Below are positions 38,436 to 51,048 of a stretch of 64,000 nt of DNA, in pieces. This stretch comes from Toxorhynchites rutilus septentrionalis (taxonomy: Eukaryota; Arthropoda; Insecta; Diptera; Culicidae). A model generated the notes under the pieces. It was not told the origin of the DNA. It searched no databases and was given only the letters and a program-made list of their open reading frames with translations. Where the stretch lies: contig NC_073746.1 in NCBI RefSeq assembly GCF_029784135.1, positions 260,749,598-260,813,597 on the forward strand, given 5' to 3'. A program made the translations under genes and the position numbers. The first letter of the stretch is position 1. Every line of letters begins with the position of its first letter.

Positions 38436-39732
38436 CAGGGTTTTTCATTTCGGGCTTCCGAAAGTATACAGCTGACAACCGTTTGACATAGCTGTCAACC
38501 AAAGCGTCATATCGTTAGTTTAATGTCTGCCATTTTGCAATATGGAACGTTTTAGCATCGCACAACGTGTTAATTTGGTTAAATTATAGTATAAAAATGA
38601 TGAAAAACCGGCAAATGTTTTTCGAGCATTACGGACGGATTTTGGTCGTCATGGACGGCCTACAGAGCACACAATCGCTAATGTAGTGCGTAAATTCGAA
38701 CAAACTGGATCCGTAGCGGATATTGTGAAACCCGTGCATCATCGTAATGTGCGTTCGGCCGAAAATATTACTGCTGTTGCTGCCAGTGTGGAGGATGACC
38801 CGAATGTTTCGATTCCACAGCGTGCTCAGCAATTGGGCTTGTCAAACACATCATTGTGGCGAATTTTGCATTTGGACTTGCACCTACATCCATATAAAGT
38901 CCAACTGGTACAAAAATTAGAGCGTGGTGACCATGGAATGCGTCTGGCATATGTCGATTGGGTGAACGAACAACAGCAGCAAAATGCTGAATTTTCGCAT
39001 CAAATTTTCTTCAGCGATGAGGCACATTTCGAGCTCGATGGCTATGTAAACACCCAAAATTTCCGTATATGGGGCTCAGAAAATCCACACGTGATTGTTG
39101 AGAGGCCATTGCATCCGCCAAAAGTCACTGTTTGGTGCGCATTATGGTCTGGTGGAGTCACCGGGCCGTATTTCTTTGAAAATGAGGACGTCGAGACGGT
39201 AACTGTGAATGGTGAGCGCTATGGCCGCATGTTAACCGATTTGTTTTGCCACAAATTGAAGATATGGATACGGATGACATGTGGTTTCAGCAGGACGGCG
39301 CCACGTGCCACACAACACGACCGAACATGGCCATATTGCGAACGAAATTTGAGGGACGCATAATTTCGCGTTGTGGTGATGCCAATTGGCCGTCCAGATC
39401 ATGCGATTTGAATCCGCTAGACTTTTTTTTTGTGGGTTTATGCGAATGACTGTGTCTATGCCAACTCTCCGCAAACTCTTGAACATTTGAAACACAACAT
39501 TCGTGAAGTTATGACGGAGATACCGCCTCATATGTGCCGAAAAGTAATCGAAAATTACCTGTTCCGGATCAAGGTGTGCGAGGAAGCCCTAGGTGGACAT
39601 TTGAATGATGTTGTATTTCACACATAATGGCATAAACCAAACTTTAATTTGAAATAAAAGTTTCATCTAAATTCGAATTCTAAGTGTGTTTTATTTCAAT
39701 TTACTTTCGGAATTTAAAGTTGGAAAACCCTG
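38436..39732 (+). mobile_element. Tc1/mariner-superfamily element, DD41D spacing
   Basis: The ends are CAGGGTTTTTCATTT and, inverted, CAGGGTTTTCCAAC, and both carry TCCGAAAGTA further in. TA precedes the left end (38434-38435); the right flank reads TT, probably a mutated TA. One broken transposase lies inside. Confidence 0.85.
38542..39627 (+). pseudogene. DD41D-type transposase, one stop and two frameshifts
   Basis: Starts MERFSIAQRVNLVKL at 38542, then a TAG at 38587-38589. The N-terminal helix-turn-helix region covers RAQQLGLSNTSLWRIL. Catalytic blocks are IFFSDEAHFELDG (first Asp, about 39.01 kb), MWFQQDGATCHTT (second Asp, about 39.28 kb) and SCDLNPLDF (third Asp, about 39.42 kb). I count 41 residues between the second and third acidic positions, hence DD41D, the spacing of the rosa-type group in insects. 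A frameshift in GATTTGTTTTGCC near 39240 and another in the T run near 39430 break the frame. The C-terminus (MCRKVIENYLFRI) ends at 39627. Most of the sequence is well preserved, so death was recent. Confidence 0.88.
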
Positions 39733-39734
39733 TT

Positions 39735-40473
39735 TTTATCTGTTTCCTTTCCACACGAATGGATTCCTTTGAGACGTTTTCATTGGTTATGTCGAGAACA
39801 ACGCTATGGCATTTATACCCATGAGGTTTCTTCCGCGTGAGAATATTTCTAGTAGCGGTTTTTCCGTTGCTCTTATTACCTCTGCAATTTTTTTTCCGTG
39901 AATCATTCAAACAGAATACTGCATTGACATTGATATTTCTTAGTAATCCATCGCATGTTATTTCTTAAGTAGAAAATTTGAAGTCCTGATTGCAGACCTA
40001 TAGCAAACCCTCGTGCAATTTTGGTCGTTACTATGCAACTATATCGGATTTTGGAAAACTTTACCACAGACTGCGTGCAAAGCAATCAATAGAATCAGTC
40101 AAAAAAAAATAAAATAAATAAATGATTAAAAAGAAAAATTATGGGACTGTTGGTTCTTGTTTTCCCTCGGTATTTAATCAAATTTTGAGGAAAACACACT
40201 TCTATAGGAGATTATATACCAGTTATTGGAATAAATAAAAACTAATAATAATAAAATAACAAATTGAATACACTAACCATGATTCGTTATTTGTAACACG
40301 ATGGTCAAAGATGTCACATTTGGCTAGAAGCCTTGGAATCATTGAAACACAAATATCTCGTCTATTTCCAGGCATACTTCTAACGTTATTTACCTTAGGC
40401 TTTGGTGTGACCAACAACGATACATTCATATTTAAGATACCATTGCATAGGTTTTTCAAACCTTCAACAGGTA
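39735..40473. other. No gene seen
   Basis: Downstream flank of DM4/12 gene 2; no coding signal. Confidence 0.5.
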
Positions 40474-41181
40474 TCACATATCTAAAACAGTTGAGAGTCT
40501 TTCAAGTAATCCATATCCCACTGGACATTCGCCATAAAGTCTGCCACAATCAACACCGTTTGCTCCATACCTTGCAGCCAGCTTATATTCCAAATCCATT
40601 TTCTCCTCTTCGGAAGGTCTAAGTGGAAAAATTATTGAAACGATTTCAATTGCCTATTTCAATTGAGTTATACCAGATGATACTCACGTAAAGATCACAT
40701 CGAGAATCTCTCCAATCAACCCGTTATGCGTCAACGGTGTGTCTGCAACCTCACATATCATTCGTAGAAGACAATCTCTGCCATTGCTGTTCCAGGAATC
40801 GATCATTTCCTCCAGTATCCGATACAACTGCACTCTGCTATTGTCCACAAAGTTTCCTTCATCTAGACGCGTCTTGAAGTAACTATCCGGTAGAGGCCAA
40901 ACTATTGTGCCTGGAATGGCATAATTGGCTTGAAAGTTATACGCCCAACTCAGGCTGCGTTTCGTTTTGTGATTGAATTTAACGTCATATGCCGCCGAAA
41001 ATAACATTTTCGTTATTCCGCCATATGGAATGAAGGGAAGGAATCGCTTCTGGAGCTTATGAATGGCTGGGGCCGGTTCAGTATGATTTGTACCGCATTC
41101 ATGAGCATCGGTAATACCACCGACAACAGCGATGAGCACAATAACACTCCATCCAACCCTCCGAACACTAATGGAGTTCAT
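40474..41181 (-). CDS. DM4/12-family secreted protein, gene 2 (two exons, 212 aa)
   Basis: Exon 1 is 41181-40688 and exon 2 is 40618-40474. The 69-bp intron runs GTGAGT to ACTTAG and interrupts the same Thr codon as in genes 1 and 3. ATG at 41181 starts a signal peptide (VGWSVIVLIAVVGGITDA). A dibasic site KLQKRFLPF follows, then KTKRSLSW and the domain core: FQANYAIPGTIVWPLP, CLLRMICEVADTPLTHNG, GEILDVIFT. Exon 2 adds YKLAARYGANGVDCGRLYGE and a second cysteine, ending LSTVLDM. Four domain cysteines fit two disulfides. Exon lengths are identical to gene 3 and most residues agree, so the two arose by a fairly recent duplication. Confidence 0.9.
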
Positions 41182-41220
41182 TCTGACTAGCCTTCATCTC
41201 GGCATCATCTGGAGCGCTCC

Positions 41221-41249
41221 TGTTCCAAGCTCACAACTTTTAACACTTT
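41221..41249 (-). promoter_or_regulatory. Upstream block shared by DM4/12 genes 2 and 3
   Basis: The 29 bases containing GTGTTAAAAGTTGTGAGCTT (minus strand), 40 bp upstream of the gene 2 ATG, are nearly the same as 52357-52384 upstream of gene 3. TTAAAAG could act as a weak TATA element. Conservation could also simply reflect recent duplication. Confidence 0.45.
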
Positions 41250-43736
41250 CCGCCACGATGAAATCTATGAAATGCCGAGTTCTATTTTTGCATTGCTCGC
41301 TTGGCGAAGTTTCTACAGGTTTGAAGAACATTTTTTCTGTTCGGAAATTTAGATTTGATTGTTATCTGCATTTACTTATTTATGATCACTCCCCATATGT
41401 TTTTGATTTGACTATGATCTGTAATCGGAATCTCTTCTTTATGCGAAATTGATATTTTTTTTTTTCAAAGTGATAGTGATCTGATCTGATCCTAGAGTTA
41501 TGAAATACCTTCATTTTGTTTTTATTTCAATTTTCGTGCTATAACAAAATAATAAAGTCTAGCTTTACTAGTCATAAAAAAAGCTGGTTCTTACATCTTA
41601 CCATATATGCATAATTTGAACCGAGCTCATAAATATTTCTGGAGACTCATTAGATTCATTGATTCATCTGATACGAAACGTTCAAAAGGCCTGTACCATG
41701 TTGATCTTAATCAGGTCAAACAACCTAGTTTGGTGTCAAACGTTAGTTTTAGCTCTTCAACGCTTCTGTAATGTTTGTTGTCAACAAATACGTTTCATAC
41801 GATAAATCCACACAGTTCCTCGATTGGATTTTGGTTTGTTGGTCAACCCAGACAAGTTGACCAGCCTATAACCCGAATCCTTGGTTTAATAAACCAACTT
41901 CTATAAACTTGAAACAATTCAGTGGCTCTATAGTTGTGAAACAAAGTGTATGATCAAAATCTGATAGAAGTGTAATAGCATGAGCTGAAGAAAAATGAAA
42001 ATAAATCATACACCGTGGAAAGCTCAATAATAATATGGCAAGTATGATGTTGTTCAACAGAGAGTATTTTTTTAAATATATAATTAGGATGTGTGGATAT
42101 TAAATGGCATTTTTTTAATAAGAAACACTTTATTTAATTCAAAGTATTGATTATCACTAACTATAAATTTTTTTTCCGTTTCTTTGGCATCATATCATGG
42201 CAGGGAAAGGCCTTAAAATACTTAATTTGGCTAGAACTGCAATGACAGTTTGTTAGCCATTGGTTGACAACTCCAGTGCTGAATTTGCACACCTGGAAGA
42301 AACATATGAGTATGGGATTGGTCTCACCGTATATTTTGTTCCTGATAATCACTTAACAAAGTCAATTACCACACTCAATCACACGAGTTTCGATAGAAAA
42401 AATATTTGTATCGACCCTGTTTTAATGTTATAATAAATGAAAAAAATACCAAAAATGTTCAAGACCAGTTCAATGGTTATCCAAAACCTTTCTCGATAAT
42501 GTTTGCCGGCTAAGTCAATCAATAATACTTCTGGGTGGTCTAATGAGTAGAGCAAATATAGCGCGCCCCAATTTCCTAGCATCAAGTCGCAAAGCATGAC
42601 GTACTCACATCAATGCAGTGGGCAGTGACTGCTTGAGTTGGATTCACGCCCCAAAAATATCTGGCGATGTGCGAGGCATTTACATATTTTTTATTCGCAT
42701 TCACTGCATGTTTACTAAGATGATTAAGAATCGATGACTAATCTTTCAGATGAGATAAGTTATTCAATCACAGAATATCAGAGAATATCAGGCATGAACC
42801 ATTGATATAACATAGTGGTGAGAGCTCTATCGATAATATCACGTTTAAAGTTCAAACATTCTTCTAGCGAAAGAAGCTCTGTCAATTTGAAATAAGTACA
42901 CTTTCATTGGATATATCTCAGAATCTATCTGATTAAGAATAAAACGTTACTAGAAAAATATTCTGTATTTATTGTACTTTGAAGCTAAATATGGGTTTTT
43001 CGATTTTTAACCCCCTCGAATGAAAATTCGAACTTCGGGCTTGATACGTGCCATCTACTTCGGCACAAGATGATGGTCAACCTCATCGACTGCTTTTTCC
43101 CAGTATCTGGGCAATTGAAGTAACATTTTTAACAATATTCCCACCAGTGGCGTCGACTGCCGGGAGGGGGGGGGGGGGTGGCATGTTGGTGCGCCGACTC
43201 GTTTTGAGTCACTCCAAATTGAGGTTACATGTGAGACTCTGCATACCAAAGCCCATGACTTGTCGAAAGTGCAAGTAAGTTGTTCATCGCGCCCATAAGG
43301 AGCCCCGTGCCACTTGCGGAGCGCAACATGTGGGCGAACTCAGCAGAAATCGAATATTCCATTTGAAACTCCTTCCATTTTCTGGTTGACAGAAAAACGT
43401 GGCTTCTCTTTAGTCCACTCTGACCGCCTCTATTGAAGAATATGTTATATAACTTGCTTTATGAAAAACATTGAAATTTTTCTCACGGAGATTCGGTTGT
43501 TAATCAGGTCTACTTGGACCTCACCCAGGGCTTATGTTTAACACGTTAGGCCCCGGTTTTTTCCAGATGCGCTTTCCATTCAGCCCGCATCAAGAGCGTT
43601 TGCACAATATCAGTGTCGGTCCCAGTTCCCAATGATACTCATTGTATAAAAAGAAAATAGTCAGCAATTCGACTAGCAAGTAGTCACATTTTGTATAACA
43701 TCCGAAAACAAATCTTATATATTTTTATTTCATTAC
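41250..43736. other. No supported gene; G run
   Basis: No coding family recognised over 2.5 kb. A run of 13 G lies at 43166-43178. Confidence 0.45.
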
Positions 43737-43737
43737 T

Positions 43738-44642
<905 letters not shown>

Positions 44643-44734
44643 TTTTGTAACTGTCAGTCTCAGTCAGTCAGTGTTTTGCTACCAAAAAGCTGAATGTCGG
44701 TCCCTAGGGACCGACGCTGGGCTCAACGTGTTAA

Positions 44735-45110
44735 GGCAGTATTTCAGTCTAGAGATTTGAGAATAAAATCAAAAAAAAATTTCATATTTCTGAAGTTTAG
44801 GCATTCAAGAATATACTCTAGAAAGGACTTTTCGAAAATCCCATTATTTACCGTTTTATAGCCATTTTAGTGATGCGGTGTCTAAAATAGTACGGTCATA
44901 ACTATCAACTTTAAACGCGTATTTTTCGAAACTAGTTTTTTCAAACTGGCGTACACGATATCTCAAGTACTACTGAATCGATTTATGTGGAATTTATAAA
45001 AATACTACCTGTATGCATCTTCCTATCGCATGGACCAATAAAAAGAAATATATATTCAAATTTTACTATTTTTAAAAAATCGGACCTTCACTGATTCAGA
45101 ATCGGTTCCA
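44735..45110 (+). mobile_element. Left part of a TTAA-flanked element (family of 52588-53505)
   Basis: Starts after TTAA (44731-44734) with GGCAGTATTTCAGTCTAGA. It matches, inverted, the right half of the element at 52588-53505 through GAAACTAGTTTTTTCAAACT, GATATCTCAAGTACTACTGA and ATCGCATGGACCA. The right end is missing; a LINE fragment follows at once. Confidence 0.75.
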
Positions 45111-45122
45111 TTTTTTTTTCAA

Positions 45123-45329
45123 TCAGCTGCCAAAACACACCTCAGTAAACTCGAGAGAATCCAGTATATTTGTATACGTATTGCGTGGCGATGTATGCCC
45201 TCACCACACATCGTAAGTTCCGAGATTTTGGCAGGCGTACTCTCACTAAAATATCGCTGCAATTTGTTATCTCTCCGGCTCTTCATCCGGTGTGAGTTTA
45301 TAAATACATTGGTGATCGAATATTTTTAG
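45123..45329 (+). pseudogene. I-clade LINE reverse transcriptase thumb fragment
   Basis: The plus frame reads SAAKTHLSKLERIQYICIRI, then SSEILAGVLSL and LFIRCEFINTLVIE before a stop. The large LINE at 59560-61659 has the same segment (AARIHILKLERIQYRCLRI, SLEVLAGVTPL, RFLIRCKIMNPLVI), so this is a small fragment of the same or a sister family. Confidence 0.85.
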
Positions 45330-45837
45330 CGGTATGATTCGCGAATTATCTAAGAGGACATTGTATCCCATTAACCCATCCCAAGTTTCTTAATAACTGA
45401 CACGGTTAAGAAACGTTTTTCATATTAACGTTTCATACCAATGAAACACAAATTTTTACATAACTCGAGAATTAATGAAGCAAACGGAATCAAAAAGTGG
45501 AGTTTTTAGAGGGCACGAAATGTTTCTATGTTAGTTTGACACTACACCCACCTCTCTAAAGGAGAGGAGGGGGGTTGCATAACTCCCAGATATGTCCATA
45601 TGTTCCATTGTTAAAAAAAATCAAGCAAATTTTACCAAATTTGACATATGGAGGTTTCAGGCGGCAATAAATGTTTCTATTTCAACACACCTATCTACCT
45701 CTCTAAGGGGAAGGGGCTGCCATACAAATGAAACAAATACTTCTGCATATCTCGAGAACTAATCAAGCAAATGGAGCCAAATTTGGGATGTGAGGGTTTT
45801 TGGGTACGAGAAATGTTTCTATGATAGTAAAAAATAA

Positions 45838-45903
45838 GTTTCAGGCCGAACGCCTGTTTCATGACTGGGAATAAGTGATAGTCGCTAGGGGCGAAATTAA
45901 AAT
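45838..45903 (-). pseudogene. Possible mariner catalytic fragment
   Basis: The minus frame reads NFAPSDYHLFPVMKQAFGLK, which fits the mariner block around and after the third catalytic Asp (LAPSDYHLF). It is only about 22 codons, in otherwise non-coding repeat DNA, so the call is tentative. Confidence 0.4.
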
Positions 45904-46135
45904 TAATTTTTAGGTGATTAAACACACTCCTATATCTTCTTCTATCCATACAATTAACAATGGATCGCCGAATGTGTTGATAAGAGCGAGGAAGGAATTG
46001 ACCGATTTGGCCCTGTCTTTGTTCTATCATATTTTTTGTATCAAACATTCATTCAATGTAACGAAGAAAGATGTTATTTGCAAGTGGTTGAAAAATCTTG
46101 AACTAGAAATGTGTCTGAGAATGATCTGATATTAT

Positions 46136-46178
46136 AATGACGAGTTTTGGTAGAGTACTTCTACCAAAACTCGTCATT
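46136..46178. other. Perfect 19-bp hairpin inside the dispersed repeat
   Basis: AATGACGAGTTTTGGTAGA and its exact complement surround a 5-base loop GTACT. Copy 1 of the repeat has only one arm (43914-43936). Confidence 0.9.
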
Positions 46179-46312
46179 TTATAGTATAGCATTTTATAGT
46201 AAAAGATAATTTTAAAGGGTCGATTAGATGATCAATCAATGAACAGTTCTGCGATTGGACCTATGGACGTTCGCTTAGCAAGAAAGTGTGAATGTTTTCA
46301 ATAAATTAGAAA

Positions 46313-47281
46313 TATATTTTCTCAATATCTCGAGAAAGGTTGCATTTAGAAGAAGATTGATAATAAGCTTTTTTGTTTTAAATCATATCAGGATTCATAA
46401 TTTGTGGCTTAAGATGATTGTTAACATGCAAAAATTCGGAGTTTCGAAAACTCATAAAAACTCGATGTTCCACAAAGTTCGTCAAAAACATTTCTATCAT
46501 CTTGGATTTATTTTTTTATTAAAAACATAATTTAAAAAAAAAGAATACGTTTTTAGGATAATGCAAATAAAAGTTTTTTTTTGAAAATAAAAAACTACTA
46601 TTTTTTTTCTCAGTGCACGTTTCACGTTTCACGTTTCAACATCAATAATTTATAAATCTTTCTAAACACTATTTCTATAAAGAAAAAATAAAATAAACAC
46701 TATTTCAGTACGACTCATAGTTTTTGAGATATAAATTATCAAATACTACTCTTACTAAAATCGATACGTTTCAAAAGTTACACTTGAGTCAAAAATTCCA
46801 AATTGCTGTGGAGAACTCATATTTCCTCCAATCCAAATGTAATACAAACTATCATTCGAATAAAAAATACTCATGTTTTGTCATTTGTCGATATCATTTA
46901 GAATTACTCTTTTGTAACAATGTCATTTTTTTATGCATACAGAGTTTATAAAGACAGCCTTCTTCATTTCTTTGTGCCGCTACACTGATTGTACCTCAGA
47001 TTACTTTATTTTGTTTTTGTTCAAATATGGTTAGTAAATAATGATCATAAAATCCAATTAGATGCTGAAGTCAACCTTTCTCGTTTTTTTTTATTCATAC
47101 ATTTGATTGACAGTAAATAGATGAATAACTAGAAATAAACAAAAAAAACATTGAAACCAAAATCAATTCCATTTAACAGATTCAAGAGAAGTAAAACATT
47201 TTACTTTGATCATTTTTGACATCGAGCAAACCAATTCATATGATAAATGGTAACCTAACCTTTCCTAATGGTGTTATCTTC
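46313..47281. other. No gene seen
   Basis: Very AT-rich spacer with no recognisable signal. Confidence 0.5.
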
Positions 47282-47720
47282 TTAAGTTTTACTACATGTA
47301 ATGTTGTCCACGATGATCTTGCGCAAACCGCACTGTACCTTTAGGGACCAAGCTTGCTTTTCAAATCTTTGCTTTTCATCTCCAAGATCAACTGATGCCG
47401 AAATTTGAAGGATTTCCTCAGCATCTTGGTTCGAAGTACAAGAGTGAATATCAGCTGACGGGCTGATCATTTTCTCGATCATTTCGTTGTACCTTAGGAG
47501 CTCAAGTTCGGCGCCTTCTTTAAAATTTGTATCCAATTTGTTAATTTCGTTCCCAATGCTCTTCAGCCTTTCTTGCAGTACAGATAATGACAAATCGTCT
47601 TCATCATCATCCGGTATCTCCACGTTCAACATATCCCAGAACTTCTAGATGGTAGACTCTGGCACATGCTCCTACGCTTGTGCAATCCAGAACATCGTGT
47701 ATTAATTATTGATGTGTTTC
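47282..47720 (-). pseudogene. Possible pogo/Tigger-type transposase C-terminal remnant
   Basis: The minus strand gives MFWIAQA, stop, EHVPESTI, stop, KFWDMLNVEIPDDDEDDLSL. This resembles the tail of pogo-type transposases, where WxxVxxxTIxNCFxKAGF is followed by an acidic stretch. The remaining 100 or so codons (to the stop at 47282) form an open but unmatched tail with a predicted helical LQERLKSIGNEINKLD. No catalytic core is seen. It could instead be an unrelated small gene; the in-frame stops just before argue against that. Confidence 0.4.
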
Positions 47721-47942
47721 ACATTGTCATGAATATTTTTGTGATGAGCCTTCATCATCTACAGTGACTTAAACTCTTAATCGTACTCCACCATGCCGAT
47801 CTCTTTTCCCTTCTTTTGAAAGTCGAAAACAAACTTTCGAAACATTCTATTTAGAAAAAATCATAGTGTCATATAAAAGTTAAAAGGTTCGCTATCTAGT
47901 TTCAGAATATTGGTTTTTATTTATCTAAAAATGGCGAATTTA

Positions 47943-48509
47943 TGTGCTAATGTATGAAAATTAACTCAAACTCATATTCGGTTGAAACCTCAACTCGATT
48001 TTGAAGGCGTTGACCAATTTCCGAATTCCATCATTAGTATGGTGTCCCTTGTTCATTGCAACTGTCTTTAGCTGTCTTTACGTCTGTCTGTCTACGAATT
48101 TTTTTGTGTATTCGGAAGGTATATTTATAATTTTTTTCATCAAGTGGTTTTTAAAATCGAAATTTTTAAAATTTAATTGTTTCTATAAGAAATATATTAT
48201 TGATATTCCTTCACAATCTCCCGACATCAATCCCAGTAAAAAACTAAGGATGTTATCTGTGTAAGAAATATAGAAACAATTAAATTTAAAAAATAACGAT
48301 TTGAAAAACCACTTGATGAAAAAAATATATAGTCCGAATACACCAAAAAAATCGTAGATCAGGCTAAAGACAGTTAAAGATAGTTGCGATGAACAAGGGA
48401 TATCATACTAATGATGGAATTCGGAAATTGGTCAACGCCTTCGAAATCGAGTTGAGAGTTCAACCAGCGTACGAATATGAGTTTGAATCAATTTTCATAC
48501 ATTAGCACA
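47943..48509. mobile_element. Tc1-derived MITE with about 270-bp inverted arms, 567 bp
   Basis: Arms TGTGCTAATGTATGAAAATT... (left) and the inverted right end match along most of 47943-48225 and 48270-48509, including CGAATTCCATCATTAGTATG and CTTGTTCATCGCAAC-like segments. TA flanks lie at 47941-47942 and 48510-48511. The centre keeps a scrap of transposase, SQSPDINPSKKLRML, which is the Tc1 motif SPDxNPIEN at the third catalytic residue. The element is thus a deletion product of a long-TIR Tc1 transposon. Confidence 0.85.
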
Positions 48510-48511
48510 TA

Positions 48512-48996
48512 CATATAGCACATGTATATAGCGTCCATCTGTTGGATCAGTTGGTGGTGTTGGGAGGCAAAACTTATCAGATATGGCTCCACAACTCATT
48601 CGCAGTATCTGCACTGTAAAGGGCCGAAGAGTTATCGATAACAAGAACGGCTTCAAAGATGGCTTAATCAGACTCCAGAAAAAATTGTCGCACGAGAGGT
48701 TAGTTGATCGAAAAACCAGCCCCTGAACAAATTTCGCATTTTTCGATGCTTTCTCATAAACAGGCAGCTCGTTGAGGTTATTTAAAATCCGATGATTGTT
48801 GAACTTTCCAATTAACATGAGTGAAAGTTAAGGACATTCATCCATGTTTGCAACGTGAAGAACTACTAATTCACCTCTGTCTAAGGAGCATTTGACGAAA
48901 ATTATTGTTGAATTTAAAGAACCGACCATGTACATTTTGTTTATTGGCCCAAAAAAATTACCTGTGCAAATTTTCAGCTCAATCGGATATAACTTA
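48512..48996. other. No supported gene
   Basis: A 107-codon minus frame (48495-48818) overlaps the MITE end and matches nothing I recognise. Confidence 0.4.
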
Positions 48997-49225
48997 GGGG
49001 TGCCTCAAAGCACTCAAAGTTTTGATATTTTGGCCACTTAGACTAAGTCCCAAAATGTCGATTTTCGGCCAAATTTTTTTTCGAGATAACACCAGATGTT
49101 TTGTGCATTTTTAAGACATTTGGCATCGGAAAAAAAAAAATTTCGATTCCCTAAATTTCCTTTACTCCCCTTGGAATATTTTCGAAGAATCATAAATCAA
49201 AACTTTGAGAGCTTTGAGGCGCCCC
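48997..49225. mobile_element. Foldback MITE, 229 bp, related to 57266-57822
   Basis: Ends GGGGTGCCTCAAAGCACTCA and, inverted, GAGAGCTTTGAGGCGCCCC, with TA on both sides (48995-48996, 49226-49227). The interior shares GTTATCTCGAAAAA-like and GACATTTGGCAT motifs and the TTTCCTTT.CTCCCCTTGG stretch with the larger element at 57266. Confidence 0.7.
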
Positions 49226-49475
49226 TAAATCATATCTAGCTACTGAATGACGTCTGTTAACCTGTGAGATTGACATGATAATTGTCCATGAAAGTACCGA
49301 TTCTGAAAATGATTATTACACATTGAAAATGTGTACGTTATATCGAGGGTACGTTCCCCTGTATAATCTCTCTGTAGATTGTGTGGGCAGGTGGTGTGCT
49401 TTTATCCGAGTAGAACGCTATTGTGGCTCACACAAGACATGTAGCACCATAAGGAAGTGCAACTGATAAAATTAT

Positions 49476-51048
49476 TTAGAATTTTATGCTGGTATTCCTA
49501 TGTCCAAATTGCTGCAGCAGCGTAAAATAAGAAAGTGAAGCCCTCAGCACCTGAAAGCAAAAGTATTACCTATTGATTGGATTCTATCTGATTTTTAATA
49601 GCAGCTGTTTCATACCGAAAGACATGCTCTGATATCCAAATCGTGCATCTTGAACACCGTTAGCTTCAGCGGTTTCATCGAGTTTGCTAGTATCATTAGA
49701 GCCCTCTGACGGAAAGCTACTCCACATTCATTCCAAGGAGAACTCATCAACGCATCAATTACTTTGGGATTCTAACAGCAAACATAAAATGTTCTTCTGG
49801 AAATTGTCATTCGGATGCGACATATGTATTTACCTGAGTTTTTAATAACTGTCCTAAGTAACACATCCAAACCAGCGTGGACACGGCTACGAGAAAGTAT
49901 TCGATAATATTTGCCACCCTCATTGCACTTAAATTGTCCTAGACACATGGTAATAATTAATGCAAATGAGACTCACATTTGGAATTCAATCAATGGTTTG
50001 GTTTTACCATGGTCGCACTGTAGGCTAGAAGACACAGCATCGAGAGCTCTTGACCGAAAGTTATCGTTATGAAGGGATGAAAACACTCTTCCATATGATG
50101 ACAGAAATCAATCAACATAGCGTGATGGTCAACACAGTCATCCAGAGCTGTTGCCAACTCATTCGATAGTTGCATTAAATAACGATGCTTCGCGGACGGT
50201 GTTTTGAGATGTTTGATTGCTGTTTTCCGAGCTATCGATAAATCTTCTATTGACTCCTTTTCGAACCAAGAACTGTTCGTACTTTGTAGGTATGTTTTAT
50301 ATAGATTTTGTAGCATTACGAGTTGACGTTGATAGCCGCCTTCATTAATCATAGCTGTATTGTACAAGTTCCTCAAGCTACAGCAAAGTGAACCAAATTG
50401 CCCACAAACCATGAAGACGTTCGCCATAAGTAAAGAAGCTGTCGTTCCATACGTTAATCCGATCTGTAGCTGCCCAATAACTTGAAGCATATAGGCTATC
50501 TCGAACATAGGGGAATAACTCACATCTATGGGGTACCAGCATTTCATTGGCAGGACTCTCTCCCATTGCAGGACTGGTATCACAGCCCAATGCAATGCTA
50601 CAGCGGAGCATGTGGATACCCATACTTTGAAAAAACTGCGCACTAACCGCTTGGTTGATTCGTACTCGACGTAAGTGATTCCGAATGCAGATCGACGCTT
50701 AAAATTATCCGCCATCATCCTGAATAATTTGACGCTTCGTTTGTAGTTCCATCGGGAATAAACATTAACTATGAACATGCTTCCGTAGAGTATTGCGTTC
50801 GTCATTTGTATAAATTCCTCGCCCAGATTGTTCATGTTATTCATCACAGTTACGGCATTAAAGATAGTTATGTGGAGGCAGATAAACTGCCAGAAAGCGT
50901 ACCACAATACGTTCAACAGAGAAGATATTCCATAACGGCCTCGGATCATTGTTGGCAAATGACGGTCGAAGTCGTATGGCCACAATGCTATCACAACCAT
51001 CGTCCGATATATACTGGGAAATTCCCGGAATGCCTCAGGTGTTTGCAT
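49476..51048 (-). CDS. Odorant receptor (seven-transmembrane OR family), four exons, 458 aa
   Basis: Chemosensory ion-channel subunit expected in olfactory neuron membranes, where insect ORs work with the Orco co-receptor. Exons are 51048-50008, 49938-49834, 49771-49616 and 49550-49476. The three introns are 69, 62 and 65 bp, all GT-AG and all between codons. Family signs: the N-terminal IALWPYDFD; hydrophobic segments at about 50-75, 85-105, 140-160, 185-215 and, in exon 2, FLVAVSTLVWMCYLGQLL. The late MSSPWNECGVAFRQRALMI (the conserved PWYxxxxxxR-type loop) and the C-terminal SYFTLLQQF motif are also present. The frame is open upstream of the first ATG but has no earlier ATG. Full length and all motifs suggest a working gene. 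It lies about 0.55 kb downstream of DM4/12 gene 3 on the same strand. Subfamily not assigned. Confidence 0.9.

Larger units (their letters stand above)
45431..46312 (-). repeat. Dispersed repeat, copy 2 (inverted relative to 43738-44641)
   Basis: Reverse-strand match to copy 1 through GAACAGTTCTGCGATTGGAC, CTACCAAAACTCGTCAT, CAAGTGGTTGAAAAAT and GATACAAAAAATATGATAGA. The part below 45.84 kb has about three units of a roughly 100-130 bp subrepeat: CATAACTCGAGAATTAAT (twice with variants), GAAATGTTTCTATG (three times) and ACCTCTCTAA.G (twice). Confidence 0.75.

Noticed and set aside
43166..43178. G-quadruplex or regulatory G run
   Set aside because: A single 13-base G run without further spaced runs; simple sequence, no supporting context.
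45695..46048. 117-codon minus frame as a protein gene
   Set aside because: It covers the subrepeats of the dispersed repeat; only about 22 codons look like mariner.
47282..47632. Host gene with an acidic and coiled-coil-like protein
   Set aside because: In-frame stops lie just upstream within a pogo-like motif (VPESTI); better read as a dead transposase tail.
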